A DNA stretch of 64,000 bases, taken from positions 2,148,001 to 2,212,000 of the forward strand of contig NZ_CP012946.1 of NCBI RefSeq assembly GCF_001402875.1, in the 5' to 3' direction. A program made the position numbers and the translations under genes. Source of the stretch: Blastochloris viridis (GTDB lineage: Bacteria > Pseudomonadota > Alphaproteobacteria > Rhizobiales > Xanthobacteraceae). How positions within the stretch are numbered: the first letter of the stretch is position 1; every line of letters starts with the position of its first letter. Under the pieces are notes generated by a model. The model worked only from the letters and a program-made list of their open reading frames with translations, had not been told where the DNA came from and ran no database searches. Positions 1 through 9,246 of this stretch are shown here, one piece after another.

Positions 1-408
1 GCCGTCGACGTCGGCCACGGCCAGCTTCACCCGAAAATCGCCGCCGACCCGCGGGTGGTCTCGCGCGAGGGCGTCGACGCCCGCGACGTCACCTTGGATT
101 TGCTCGGCGCGGCGCCCGGCCTCATCGTCATCGACGTCGCCTTCATTCCGCTCACGCTGGTGCTGCCCGCCGCCCTGGCGGTGGCGGCGCCAGGCGCGCG
201 GCTGGTCGCCCTGATCAAGCCGCAGTTCGAGGCCGGCCGCGACCGGGTGAAGAAGGGCGTGGTGCGCGACGCCGCCATTCATGCCGAGGTGTGCGATAAG
301 GTCGCCGCCGCCGTCGCCAGGCTGGGCTGGACGGTCGACGGCATCATCCCCTCCCCGATCGCCGGCGGCGACGGCAACCGCGAGTTCCTGCTGGTGGCGC
401 ATACATGA
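1..408 (+). CDS. tlyA: TlyA family rRNA methyltransferase, 3' part
   Basis: The gene is cut by the left window edge; reading frame 1 is open from base 1 to the TGA at 406-408. The first visible residues (VDVGHGQLH) and the segment IKPQFEAGR are typical of the SAM-binding FtsJ-like domain of TlyA/hemolysin A proteins, which 2'-O-methylate rRNA. The N-terminal S4 RNA-binding domain would lie outside the window. The stop overlaps the next start in an ATGA, so the two RNA methyltransferase genes are probably translationally coupled. Confidence 0.85.
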   Translation, partial: AVDVGHGQLHPKIAADPRVVSREGVDARDVTLDLLGAAPGLIVIDVAFIPLTLVLPAALAVAAPGARLVALIKPQFEAGRDRVKKGVVRDAAIHAEVCDKVAAAVARLGWTVDGIIPSPIAGGDGNREFLLVAHT

Positions 409-1652
409 CGACCGAACGCCTGACCATCGCCTGCTTGGGCCATCGCGGCGACGGCTGCGCCCAGACCGCCGACGGCCCGCTCTACGTGCCCTTCACCCTG
501 CCGGGCGAGGAGGTCGAGGTGCAGCGCGTGCCGGGCAAGGACCGCGCCGACCTCGTCCAGGTGATCCGGCCGAGCGCCGACCGCGTCGAGCCGTTCTGCC
601 CCCATTTCGGGGTGTGCGGCGGCTGCGCGCTGCAGCACATGGCCGAGCCGGCCTACCGCGCCTTCAAGCATGGCATCGTGGTCTCGGCGCTGGCCGACGC
701 CGGCCTCGACGTCGAGGTGGCCGACATCGTGCCGGCGCACGGCCGCGGCCGCCGCCGCGCCACCTTCCACGCCCGCAGCACCGCCCATGACGTGCTGGCG
801 GTCGGCTTCATGGCCCAGCGCGCCCACCGCGTGGTGCCGATCGACGACTGCCCGATCCTCGATCCCGGCCTCGCCGGCGCAGTGACGGCGTGCTGGGCGG
901 TGGCCGAGGCGCTGGCCGCCACCGGCAAGCCGCTCGACATCCAGGTCACCGCCACCGATGGCGGGCTCGACGTCGACGTGAGCGGCTGCAGCCGGCTGCC
1001 GGAGCGCCTGCGCCAGACGCTGGTGCGGATGGCCGGCGCGCAGGACCTTGCACGCCTCACCCTGGCCGGCGACCTGATCGTCAAGCGCCGACCGACCACC
1101 ATCGCCATCGGCCGGGCGTCGGTCGAGCTGCCGCCCGGCGCCTTCCTGCAGGCCACCGACGCCGGCGACATCACACTTGCCACCCTGGTGCGGGAGATGG
1201 CCGGCAAGCTCGCCGGCAAGGCCGCGGTGCTCGACCTGTTCGCCGGGGTCGGCACCTTTGCCTTGCGGCTGGCGGAGACGGTGCGGGTTACCGCGGTCGA
1301 CGGCGATGCCGCCGCCATCGCCGCGCTTGACGCCGCGGTGCGCGCCACCCAGGGCCTGAAGCCGCTGACGACGGAGGCGCGCGACCTGTTCCGCCGGCCG
1401 CTGGTGGCGGCCGAGCTGAAGCCGTTCCGGGTGGTGGTGTTCGATCCGCCGCGCCAGGGCGCCGAAGCCCAGGCCAGGCGGCTGGCCGACAGTGCCGTGC
1501 CGGCGATCGGCGCGGTGTCCTGCAACCCGTCGACCTTCGCCCGCGACGCCAAGCTGCTGGTCGCCGGCGGCTACCGGCTGACGCGGGTGGTGCCGGTCGA
1601 CCAGTTCGCGTGGTCGCCGCACGTCGAGGTGGTGGCGCGGTTCGAGCGCTGA
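405..1652 (+). CDS. RlmD/RumA-like class I SAM-dependent RNA (uracil-5-)methyltransferase
   Basis: This 415-residue protein has the RumA/RlmD/TrmA layout: an N-terminal TRAM-like segment, a cysteine cluster [10 protein letters not shown] (C65, C71, C74) expected to hold a 4Fe-4S cluster together with a later Cys near residue 150, then a Rossmann methyltransferase domain with DLFAGVGTF (SAM loop), FDPPRQG, the nucleophile motif [10 protein letters not shown] and the terminal HVEVVARF general-base motif. The family methylates uracil C5 in 23S rRNA. The exact target uridine cannot be read from sequence. The start overlaps the tlyA stop by 4 bp. Confidence 0.88.
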   Translation: MTTERLTIACLGHRGDGCAQTADGPLYVPFTLPGEEVEVQRVPGKDRADLVQVIRPSADRVEPFCPHFGVCGGCALQHMAEPAYRAFKHGIVVSALADAGLDVEVADIVPAHGRGRRRATFHARSTAHDVLAVGFMAQRAHRVVPIDDCPILDPGLAGAVTACWAVAEALAATGKPLDIQVTATDGGLDVDVSGCSRLPERLRQTLVRMAGAQDLARLTLAGDLIVKRRPTTIAIGRASVELPPGAFLQATDAGDITLATLVREMAGKLAGKAAVLDLFAGVGTFALRLAETVRVTAVDGDAAAIAALDAAVRATQGLKPLTTEARDLFRRPLVAAELKPFRVVVFDPPRQGAEAQARRLADSAVPAIGAVSCNPSTFARDAKLLVAGGYRLTRVVPVDQFAWSPHVEVVARFER

Positions 1653-1766
1653 GGCGAGGTCGGCGGCAGCGGCGGCCGATGACGGCCGCTTAGGCGGTGC
1701 CGGCTCGATCAGCCGGACACCGACCATTCGGCGTTCGGCCGGTCACTGATTCAGCCCCCCGGAATA

Positions 1767-1795
1767 CGAACTCCGGCCGGATCGGCCGGAGTTCG
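1767..1795. terminator. Hairpin between convergent genes, probable bidirectional terminator
   Basis: A perfect 13-bp inverted repeat (1767-1779 with 1783-1795, 3-nt loop GAT) lies between the convergent RNA methyltransferase gene and the end of ribB, only 2 bp from the ribB stop. There is no clear T-tract, so intrinsic termination is inferred from the stem strength and position. Confidence 0.5.
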
Positions 1796-1797
1796 GA

Positions 1798-2883
1798 TCA
1801 CACCAGTTCGGTCGCCACGATCTCGATGTCGAAGCCGGCGAGACCGACATAGGTGCGCGATTTCGACGCCAGCAGCCGGATCGACACCAGCCCGAGGTCC
1901 TTGAGGATTTGGGCGCCGAGGCCGATCTCGCGCCATTGCTCCTCGCGCTTGCGGGCGGATTCGGAATCCTCCGTCCCGCCCAGCGACTCGTGCGGCACGC
2001 CGGCGGTGCCCTCGCGCAGGTAGATCAGCACGCCGCGGCCAAGTTTGGCGATGCGCTCCAGCGCGCGGTCGAGCGAGCGGTCGCCGCCGAACACGTCGCG
2101 CAGGATGTGCTCGCGGTGCAGCCGCACCAGCACGTCGCGGCCATCGCCAATATCGCCGAACACCAGCGCCAGGTGTTCGACGTTGTCGAACGGCGTCCAG
2201 TAACTGATGCCGGTGGCGCGGCCGTAGGCGGTCTCGACCGGGAACTCGGCGAGCCGGCGCACCAGCTTGTCGCGACGCTGGCGCCAGGCGATCAGGTCGG
2301 CAACCGCGAGACGCTTCAGTCCGTGCTGGTCGGCGAACGCCTTGATCTGCTCGCCGCGCATCACGGTGCCGTCGTCGTTCATCAGTTCGCCGATGACGCC
2401 GACCGGCGGCAGCCCGGCGAGCTTGCACAGATCGACCGCGGCCTCGGTGTGGCCTGAGCGCATCAGAACGCCGCCGTCGCGGGCGATCAGCGGGAAGATG
2501 TGGCCCGGGCGCACGAAATCGCCGGCGCCCATGTTGCCGTTGGCGAGCGCGCGCACGGTGGTGGTGCGCTCCTCGGCCGAAATGCCGGTGGTGACGCCGT
2601 GGCGAGCGTCGATCGACACCGTGAAGGCGGTGCCGAGCGGCGCGTCGTTGCGGGCCACCATCGGATCGAGGTTGAGGCGGCGGGCGTCGGCCGCGGTCAG
2701 CGGCGCGCAGACGATGCCGGAGGTGTTGCGGATGATGAACGCCATCTTCTCCGGGGTGCACAGCGAGGCGGCGACGATGAGGTCGCCCTCGTTCTCGCGG
2801 TCGTCGTCGTCGGTGACCAAGACGATCGCCCCGGCGCGGAACGCTTCGATCGCGGTGCGCACCCGCTCCTGGCTGTCGGTCAT
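1798..2883 (-). CDS. ribB: 3,4-dihydroxy-2-butanone 4-phosphate synthase with degenerate GTP cyclohydrolase II-like C-terminus
   Basis: Residues 1-~205 are RibB: the acidic DRENEGDL motif and the RSGHTEAAVDL motif are present, so ribulose 5-phosphate should be converted to the four-carbon riboflavin precursor. Residues ~210-361 align with GTP cyclohydrolase II, but where that enzyme has three zinc-binding cysteines this protein reads HREHILRDVFGGDRSLD, without any Cys. This domain is therefore expected to be catalytically dead, as in the RibBX variants known in Proteobacteria. I chose the ATG at 2883, preceded by GGAGGG at good spacing. An ATG at 2934, overlapping the aroC stop as ATGA, would add 17 residues. 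Confidence 0.9.
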   Translation of the reverse strand: MTDSQERVRTAIEAFRAGAIVLVTDDDDRENEGDLIVAASLCTPEKMAFIIRNTSGIVCAPLTAADARRLNLDPMVARNDAPLGTAFTVSIDARHGVTTGISAEERTTTVRALANGNMGAGDFVRPGHIFPLIARDGGVLMRSGHTEAAVDLCKLAGLPPVGVIGELMNDDGTVMRGEQIKAFADQHGLKRLAVADLIAWRQRRDKLVRRLAEFPVETAYGRATGISYWTPFDNVEHLALVFGDIGDGRDVLVRLHREHILRDVFGGDRSLDRALERIAKLGRGVLIYLREGTAGVPHESLGGTEDSESARKREEQWREIGLGAQILKDLGLVSIRLLASKSRTYVGLAGFDIEIVATELV

Positions 2884-2930
2884 GGCGCCCTCCAAGCTGA
2901 CGTCCAATTTGGCGTCCGGTCGTCCCCGGC

Positions 2931-4019
2931 TCATCCGATTTGTCCTTTGTGTCGCAGAAAATGGTCGGCCAGCACGGCCGCCATCATCGCCTCACCCACC
3001 GGGACGGCGCGGATGCCGACGCAAGGGTCGTGCCGCCCCTTGGTGAGGATTTCGGTGTCTTGGCCAGCGCGGTCGATGGTGCGGCGCGGCGTCAGGATCG
3101 ACGAGGTCGGCTTGACCGCGAACCGCACCACCACCGGCTGGCCGGTGGAGATGCCGCCGAGAATGCCGCCGGCGTTGTTGGACAGGAACTGCGGCGCGCC
3201 GTCGCGGCCCATGCGCATCTCGTCGGCGTTGTTCTCGCCGGTCAGCGCGGCGGCAGCAAAGCCGGCGCCGATCTCGACACCCTTGACCGCGTTGATGCCC
3301 ATCATCGCGCTTGCGAGATCGGCGTCGAGTTTGCCGTAGAGCGGTGCGCCAAGGCCGACCGGCACCCCTTCCGCCACCACCTCGACGATGGCGCCGATCG
3401 ATGAGCCGGCCTCGCGAATCCCGTCGAGATAGCTCTCCCAGAGCTGGGCGGCCTCGGCATCCGGACAGAACAACGGGTTGTTCGCCGTCTCCTCCCAGTC
3501 CCAGCGGCCGCGGTCGACGGCGTGGGGGCCGACCTGGACCAGGGCGCCGCGGATGGTGATGCCTGGCACCACTTTTCGCGCGATGGCACCGGCGGCGACA
3601 CGGCAGGCAGTTTCACGCGCCGACGACCGGCCACCGCCGCGCGGATCGCGGATGCCATACTTGGCGTCATAGGTGAAATCAGCGTGACCGGGCCGGTATT
3701 TCGCGGCGATCTCGGAATAGTCCTTCGAGCGCTGGTCGACATTCTCGATCAGCAGCGCAATCGGGGTGCCGGTGGTGCGCTCGATGCCGTCGGCCGGATC
3801 GACATAGGTGCCGGACAGGATGCGCACCTGATCGGGCTCGCGCCGCTGGGTGGTGAAGCGGCTCTGACCCGGCCGGCGGCGGTCGAGGTCGGCCTGGATG
3901 TCGGCGCTCGTGAGCGGGATGCGCGGCGGGCAGCCGTCGACGACGCAGCCGATGGCCGGGCCGTGGCTCTCGCCGAAGGTGGTGACGCGGAACAGGTGGC
4001 CGTAGGTGTTGAAGGACAT
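2931..4019 (-). CDS. aroC: Chorismate synthase
   Basis: The 362-residue protein begins [20 protein letters not shown] and carries the AroC hallmarks [18 protein letters not shown], the [18 protein letters not shown] loop and KPTSSI near the C-terminus. It catalyses anti-1,4-elimination of phosphate from EPSP to chorismate and needs reduced FMN. This fits the flavin-precursor gene ribB lying directly downstream on the same strand. The start at 4019 was chosen because family members begin at this methionine; the open frame extends further upstream without homology. Confidence 0.96.
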   Translation of the reverse strand: MSFNTYGHLFRVTTFGESHGPAIGCVVDGCPPRIPLTSADIQADLDRRRPGQSRFTTQRREPDQVRILSGTYVDPADGIERTTGTPIALLIENVDQRSKDYSEIAAKYRPGHADFTYDAKYGIRDPRGGGRSSARETACRVAAGAIARKVVPGITIRGALVQVGPHAVDRGRWDWEETANNPLFCPDAEAAQLWESYLDGIREAGSSIGAIVEVVAEGVPVGLGAPLYGKLDADLASAMMGINAVKGVEIGAGFAAAALTGENNADEMRMGRDGAPQFLSNNAGGILGGISTGQPVVVRFAVKPTSSILTPRRTIDRAGQDTEILTKGRHDPCVGIRAVPVGEAMMAAVLADHFLRHKGQIG

Positions 4020-4171
4020 GCGCTTGATGAGCCGGATCCGGGCCGGCAAGCCGGGGCGAAGGGACCTACTTCCTATAGAGCACCGCCGGGGCGGTGGGAA
4101 CCTCAACGGATGGCGGTCGGCGTGGGGCACATCATGCCGGCGGTCTCTGCCGCCCGACCCTGCTCAATGCG

Positions 4172-4801
4172 TTACCGCCATTCGGTCCAGCCGTCGCCGA
4201 CCACGCACACCCGCCCCTGCGGGATGCTGAAGCGGCAGGCCTCGGCCGGCGCCAGACTGCCGGACAGCACCATCATCGCCCGCGTCACCCCGCCGTGGGC
4301 GACCACCACGGCGTCGCGCGCGAATTCGGTGAGCCAGTCCTCCAGCCGGTCGGCAAGGTCGGCGTAGCTCTCCCCGCCCGGAGGCGTGGCGGCCCAGATG
4401 CTGCGGTCGCGCGCGGCGGCGCCGACGGGATCGGCGAGCCGCACCTCCGACCAGGTCAGCCCTTCCCAGCGGCCGAACGATAGCTCGGCCAGCCGCGCGT
4501 CCACCGCATAGCCGGTCGGCGGCAACCCCAGCGCCACGCGCATCAGTTCCATGGTTTCGCGCGCCCGCGCCAGCGGGCTGGCGACGAACGACAGCGCCGC
4601 CAGCCGCTCAGGCTCGACCACGCGCAGCAGCCGGCGGGCGGCCTCGGCCGCCTGCTTGCGGCCGGTGTCGTTGAGCGGGATGTCGCGCCGGCCCTGCAGG
4701 CGGCCGGCGCGGTTCCAGTCGGTTTCGCCGTGGCGAACCAGATAGAGCGTCGGGAAGTCGGAAACCGGCGCCGTGCGGGCCGGCGCGGACGGAGCCGTCA
4801 C
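4172..4801 (-). CDS. Histidine phosphatase (phosphoglycerate mutase-like) family protein
   Basis: The RHG motif lies in LVRHGETDWNRAGRLQG near the N-terminus, and the second catalytic histidine lies in VVVAHGGVTRAMM. Both belong to branch-1 histidine phosphatases, which use phosphohistidine chemistry on varied phosphoesters. The substrate cannot be assigned. The GTG start at 4801 is 7 bp downstream of the fabI stop, so the gene is probably read with fabI. A second member of this family in the window is the cobC-like gene at 41353. Confidence 0.87.
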   Translation of the reverse strand: MTAPSAPARTAPVSDFPTLYLVRHGETDWNRAGRLQGRRDIPLNDTGRKQAAEAARRLLRVVEPERLAALSFVASPLARARETMELMRVALGLPPTGYAVDARLAELSFGRWEGLTWSEVRLADPVGAAARDRSIWAATPPGGESYADLADRLEDWLTEFARDAVVVAHGGVTRAMMVLSGSLAPAEACRFSIPQGRVCVVGDGWTEWR

Positions 4802-4808
4802 TGCGAAT

Positions 4809-5624
4809 TCAGTCCTTCGCCTTCGAGATGTCGGGAGCGTCGGGGTTCTTCATGCCGACAACGTGGTAGCCGGCGTCGGCGTGATGGATCTCGCCGGTGA
4901 CGCCGCGCGACAGATCGGACACAAGGTACATACCGACGTCGCCGACCTCCTCGATGGTCACGGTACGACGCAGCGGCGAGTTATATTCGTTCCACTTCAA
5001 GATATAGCGGAAGTCGCCGATGCCGGAGGCGGCCAGCGTCTTGATCGGGCCGGCCGAGACGGCGTTGACGCGGATGCCCTTCGGGCCGAGGTCGGCGGCA
5101 AGGTAGCGCACCGAGGCCTCCAGCGCAGCCTTGGCGACACCCATCACGTTGTAGTGCGGCATCCACTTCTCGGCGCCGTAATAGGTCAGGGTCAGCATGG
5201 CGCCGCCGGGCTTCATCAGCTTCTCGGCGCGCTGGGCAACCGCCGTGAACGAATAGCAGCTGATGAACAGCGACTTGGTGAAGTTGTCCGCGGTGGTGTC
5301 GATATAACGACCCGTCAGCTCGTCCTTGTCCGAGAAGGCGATGCAGTGGACCAGAAAGTCCAACCCGCCCCACAATTTGTTCACTTCCTCGAAAACATGG
5401 TCGATCGTGGCGGGATCGGTGACGTCACAGTGACCGACCACCGCCGCGTCCAGTTCGGCCGCCAGCGGCCGCACCCGCTTCTCCAGCGCTTCGCCTTGGA
5501 AGGTGAAGGCCAGTTCGGCGCCCTGATCTCGGCAGGCCTTGGCGATGCCCCAGGCGATCGACCGGTTGTTGGCGACCCCCATCACGAGGCCACGTCGGCC
5601 ATTCATTACGCCCGAAACAGTCAT
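4809..5624 (-). CDS. fabI: Enoyl-[acyl-carrier-protein] reductase (NADH), FabI type
   Basis: This 271-residue SDR-fold protein has the FabI nucleotide loop (GLVMGVANNRSIAWGIAK) and the catalytic Tyr-x6-Lys pair in YNVMGVAK, the spacing that separates FabI from ordinary SDRs. It performs the last reduction of each fatty-acid elongation cycle. The ATG at 5624 follows GGAGG by 8 nt; the open frame upstream has no homology. Alphaproteobacteria often carry several FabI paralogs, so the copy number is not known from this window. Confidence 0.94.
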   Translation of the reverse strand: MTVSGVMNGRRGLVMGVANNRSIAWGIAKACRDQGAELAFTFQGEALEKRVRPLAAELDAAVVGHCDVTDPATIDHVFEEVNKLWGGLDFLVHCIAFSDKDELTGRYIDTTADNFTKSLFISCYSFTAVAQRAEKLMKPGGAMLTLTYYGAEKWMPHYNVMGVAKAALEASVRYLAADLGPKGIRVNAVSAGPIKTLAASGIGDFRYILKWNEYNSPLRRTVTIEEVGDVGMYLVSDLSRGVTGEIHHADAGYHVVGMKNPDAPDISKAKD

Positions 5625-5812
5625 CGTCTCAGCCTCCGCCCGAAATTTTGGCTTCCTATGACACGGCCGCTCGGGCGGCAGCAAGCCACCATCGAACGGC
5701 CAGGGCGTAGCGGTGGATAGACTATGGTGGGACCGCACGCACCGGCTGTTCTCCGGGGCACCAACCCCGGCCACCCTAAGACCCTGGGCCGAGGCCCGGA
5801 GTCATCGCCGGT

Positions 5813-6802
5813 TTACTCCGCGCGGGCGCGCCACTTGCGCATCACCGCGTCGAGTTCGGGATCGGCGGTCTCGGGCAGCATGATCTTGAGGCTGACGAAC
5901 AGATCGCCGACGCCGCCGCCGGCCTTGGGCAGTCCACGGCCGCGGATGCGGAAGGTGCGCCCGCTCGAACTCATCGGCGGCACGGAGAGGTCCACCGCGC
6001 CCTCCAGCGTCTCGACCCGCACCTTGCCACCGAGCACGGCGTCGGCCAGCGGCACCGCCACCTCGGTCCGCAGGTTTTCGCCATCGGGCTTCAGCGTCGG
6101 GTGCGGCGCTACCTCCACCGTCACCAGCGCGTCACCGGGCGCGCCCTGGCGCAACGGGCCGGGATGGCCGAGCCCGCGCAGCCGCACGGTCTGGCCGGAG
6201 GCGATGCCGGCGGGAATGGCGACCTCGACCTCGCGGCCGGTCGGCAGCGACACCCGTTTCTTGGCACCCTTGGCGGCCTCGGCCAGCGTCACCGTGACCT
6301 GGGCGTTGACGTCGTCGCCACGCCCGCTGGCCGCGCCAAAACCGGGGTGGAAGCCGCGCTCTTGCCCGCCAGCGGCGCGGCCGCCCATGGCGCCGAGGAT
6401 ATCGCCGAGGAAATCGTCCATGCCGCCGGCCGGACCACCGGCAGGGCCGCGGCCACCGGGACGGCGGACGCCCTCCGGACGGAACGAAAAGGACTCGAAG
6501 CCGGAAAACCCACCCGGACCGCCACCGAAGCCGCGCGCACCGGCGCCGGGGTGGGCACCCTCGAAGCCGTGGAAGCGCGGCTTGCCTTCAGCGTCGATTT
6601 CGCCGCGGTCGAATTGGCCGCGCTTGGTCTCGTCGCCGAGAATTTCGTAGGCGCCGTTGAGCTCGGCAAACCGCGTCGCCGCATTGGCATCGGTCTTGTT
6701 GGCGTCCGGGTGCAGCTTCTTGGCAAGCTTGCGATACGCCTTCTTGAGCTCGTCCGCCGTCGCCTTGCGGCCGACGCCGAGCACGTCATAGGGGTCGCGC
6801 AT
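5813..6802 (-). CDS. DnaJ/CbpA-like J-domain co-chaperone lacking the zinc finger
   Basis: Residues 1-~70 form a J domain (YDVLGVGRKATADELKKAYR, with HPD in KKLHPDANK). A Gly/Phe/Pro-rich linker follows (~75-150), then a DnaJ C-terminal beta domain starting near DVNAQVTVTLAEAAKG. The CxxCxGxG zinc-finger repeats of true DnaJ are absent, so this is a class B (CbpA/DjlA-like) partner of DnaK. The ATG at 6802 has GGGAGAAG upstream; an in-frame upstream ATG at 6883 is less likely because homology begins at MRDPYDVLGV. Confidence 0.9.
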   Translation of the reverse strand: MRDPYDVLGVGRKATADELKKAYRKLAKKLHPDANKTDANAATRFAELNGAYEILGDETKRGQFDRGEIDAEGKPRFHGFEGAHPGAGARGFGGGPGGFSGFESFSFRPEGVRRPGGRGPAGGPAGGMDDFLGDILGAMGGRAAGGQERGFHPGFGAASGRGDDVNAQVTVTLAEAAKGAKKRVSLPTGREVEVAIPAGIASGQTVRLRGLGHPGPLRQGAPGDALVTVEVAPHPTLKPDGENLRTEVAVPLADAVLGGKVRVETLEGAVDLSVPPMSSSGRTFRIRGRGLPKAGGGVGDLFVSLKIMLPETADPELDAVMRKWRARAE

Positions 6803-7011
6803 CGAAACACTTCTCCCGCGATTTCCTTGCCGGAACGGCCGCGCCCCACCGGCCCGCCGCCGTCCCGCGTCGCTCACCGTCAAAGTGGGGAGCGACAGAC
6901 AGGTTTACAATGATTTACGGCGATCCTGCCGACGGCACAGCGCCCGGCCCGGCCCGCCCGGTCGGGCAGCGCCTCGCCGGTGGACCGAGTTCGGCCGCTC
7001 GGTCTCGATGG

Positions 7012-7533
7012 TCAGGTTTTGGCGGCGAGCGGACGCACCATCTGCACCTTCCAGCCAGCCTTGCCGGCGAGACAGGCTTCGCCCTGGTGCCAGGATTCGG
7101 TGTCGCCCTCCACCCGCGACAGCAGGAACGTACGGCAGGTCCGGCCGGCGTCGGAGGCGGCCGCCTTCGACAGCGGGGTGATGCTGCCGTGGGCGCCGGT
7201 GGCGGGGTTGTCCCACATCACGCTGGCGCCGGCGTCGGTGCGGTTCATCGCCAGCGAGAACGGCGCCTTGGCCGCGCGCCAGTCGGCGTCCGGCACGGTG
7301 GCGACCGGCACGACCGGCAGCGGCTTGACCGATTTGGTGACGATCTCGTCGTCGCTGTCGTCGCCGAACAGGCCGCCCATCGGGATCGAGATCGCGGCGC
7401 AGCCGGACACCAGCAGCGCAAGCCCGACGCCGAGCACGCACCGGCTGAGGCCGGCGATCGCACGTGCGGTTTGGCTCCCCCGGCGCGCTCGACTATAAGA
7501 CCGCGTCGGCTGATAGGCACGGCTGGCACCCAC
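7012..7533 (-). CDS. RT0821/Lpp0805-like surface lipoprotein
   Basis: A hydrophobic N-terminal segment ends in the lipobox LLVSGCAA, so the mature protein should begin at that Cys and be lipidated. The rest ([35 protein letters not shown]) resembles the RT0821/Lpp0805 domain found in alphaproteobacterial 17-kDa-antigen-like outer-membrane proteins of unknown function. The GTG start at 7533 gives a long charged extension ahead of the signal peptide; an internal GTG nearer the hydrophobic segment is equally possible. The gene is divergent from pdxH with only 31 bp between. Confidence 0.68.
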   Translation of the reverse strand: MGASRAYQPTRSYSRARRGSQTARAIAGLSRCVLGVGLALLVSGCAAISIPMGGLFGDDSDDEIVTKSVKPLPVVPVATVPDADWRAAKAPFSLAMNRTDAGASVMWDNPATGAHGSITPLSKAAASDAGRTCRTFLLSRVEGDTESWHQGEACLAGKAGWKVQMVRPLAAKT

Positions 7534-7564
7534 GAGTCACCTCAACCCCACAAGACCGCTGCTG

Positions 7565-8185
7565 ATGGAAACGCCATCCTGGTTAACGTCTGGTGATTTC
7601 ACCGAGGCCGAAGAGCCGTTTCGGCTGTTTCAGGCGTGGCTTGCCGACGCCGAGGCCAGCGAGCCGAACGATCCCAACGCCATGGCGCTCGCCACCGTCG
7701 ACGCCGACGGGCTGCCCAACGTGCGCATGGTGCTGCTCAAGGGCATCGATGCCCGCGGCTTCGTGTTCTACACCAACACCGAAAGCCAGAAGGGCCGCGA
7801 GCTCACCGGGCAGCCCAAGGCGGCCGCGGTGTTCCACTGGAAGAGCCTGCGCCGGCAGGTGCGGGTGCGCGGACCGGTCGAGCAGGTCAGCGACGCCGAG
7901 GCCGACGCCTATTTCGCCTCAAGGCCGCGCGGCTCGCGCATCGGCGCCTGGGCGTCGGCGCAGTCGCGACCGCTGGAAAGCCGGTTCGCGCTGGAGGCCG
8001 CGGTTGCCACCACGACCGCGCGCTACGCCCTCGGCGCGGTGCCGCGGCCGCCGCACTGGACCGGCTTCCGCATCCTGCCGGTCTCGATCGAGTTCTGGCA
8101 CGACCGGCCGTTCCGCCTGCACGATCGCGTCCAGTTCCGCCGCGAGTCCGGCCGCGGCTGGCAGAAGGCCCGCCTCTACCCGTAG
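7565..8185 (+). CDS. pdxH: Pyridoxamine/pyridoxine 5'-phosphate oxidase
   Basis: The 206-residue protein has the FMN- and PLP-binding features of Pdx[52 protein letters not shown] and the C-terminal WQKARLYP. It oxidises PNP or PMP to pyridoxal 5'-phosphate using FMN. The ATG at 7565 gives the normal family length. It transcribes away from the lipoprotein gene and stands alone as an operon. Confidence 0.95.
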   Translation: METPSWLTSGDFTEAEEPFRLFQAWLADAEASEPNDPNAMALATVDADGLPNVRMVLLKGIDARGFVFYTNTESQKGRELTGQPKAAAVFHWKSLRRQVRVRGPVEQVSDAEADAYFASRPRGSRIGAWASAQSRPLESRFALEAAVATTTARYALGAVPRPPHWTGFRILPVSIEFWHDRPFRLHDRVQFRRESGRGWQKARLYP

Positions 8186-8293
8186 GCGTTACCGGTGTTT
8201 GCCGGCCGCGCGCACAGCGCGCTCGGCAAATAGGCTAAGGGTCAGGTTAAGCGTCGCGGTCGATTCGCCGATCGCCATCACTCGGAGCGCCCG

Positions 8294-9052
8294 ATGAGCT
8301 TCTCGCACTCCAACCAGCCGCCGAACCGGGTCCTGTTGCTCACCGGCGCCTCGCGCGGTATCGGCCACGCCACGGTGAAGCGGTTTGGCGCTGCCGGGTG
8401 GCGCGTCATTACCTGCTCGCGCCAGCCCTTCCCCGAGGAGTGCCCGTGGGCGATGGGGCCCGAGGACCACATCCAGGTCGATCTCGCCGACCCCGACGAC
8501 ACCGATAAGGCGATCGAGGAAGTTCGCGCCCGCCTGCCGTTGGGTGAACTGCACGCCCTGGTCAACAACGCTGCGATCTCGCCCAAGGGGCCGGGCGGCG
8601 CCCGGCTCGGCACCATGGACTCCGCGCTCGACATGTGGCGGGGCGTGTTCCAGGTCAATTTCTTCGCCCCGATCATGCTGGCGCGCGGCCTGGTCGAGGA
8701 GCTGAAGGCCGGCCAGGGCGCGGTGGTCAACGTCACCTCGATCGCCGGCTTGCGCGTCCACCCGTTTGCCGGGGCGGCCTACGCCACCTCGAAGGCGGCG
8801 CTGGCGGCGCTCACCCGCGAGATGGCGGCCGATTTCGGCCCGCTCGGGGTGCGGGTCAATTCCATCGCGCCCGGCGAGATCGATACCTCGATCCTGTCGC
8901 CGGGCACCGAGAAGATCGTCGAAGAACAAATCCCGATGAAGCGGCTCGGCACGCCCGACGAGGTGGCGAAGATCGTCTACATGCTGTGCACGGAATGGTC
9001 GTCCTACGTCAACGGCGCGGAGATCATGATCAACGGCGGCCAGCACGTCTAA
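8294..9052 (+). CDS. SDR family oxidoreductase
   Basis: The protein is a classical short-chain dehydrogenase/reductase: TGASRGIG dinucleotide loop near residue 18, NNAAIS, a catalytic Ser in VNVTSIAG and the YATSK Tyr/Lys pair. The C-terminal MINGGQHV is typical of sugar- or acyl-type SDRs. The substrate is unknown. It lies between pdxH and the polysaccharide island but on the opposite strand from the island, so it is probably not part of it. Confidence 0.85.
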   Translation: MSFSHSNQPPNRVLLLTGASRGIGHATVKRFGAAGWRVITCSRQPFPEECPWAMGPEDHIQVDLADPDDTDKAIEEVRARLPLGELHALVNNAAISPKGPGGARLGTMDSALDMWRGVFQVNFFAPIMLARGLVEELKAGQGAVVNVTSIAGLRVHPFAGAAYATSKAALAALTREMAADFGPLGVRVNSIAPGEIDTSILSPGTEKIVEEQIPMKRLGTPDEVAKIVYMLCTEWSSYVNGAEIMINGGQHV

Positions 9053-9246
9053 ACAAAACCAGCCCCCTGCCCCTCCGCAATGCATGCCCGCATCAAGCGC
9101 GGGCCTTCCGGACTTGAGCTTGCGCCTTGACGCGGTGAGGTTTCATCCGTGGCTGGCAGAGTACGGTCGCATGCGGCCAGGGCTTCCGGCCGATCAGGCC
9201 GGCGAGCCGATTATTTATCGATTGGCATCAAAGCCGAGGATGAAAA

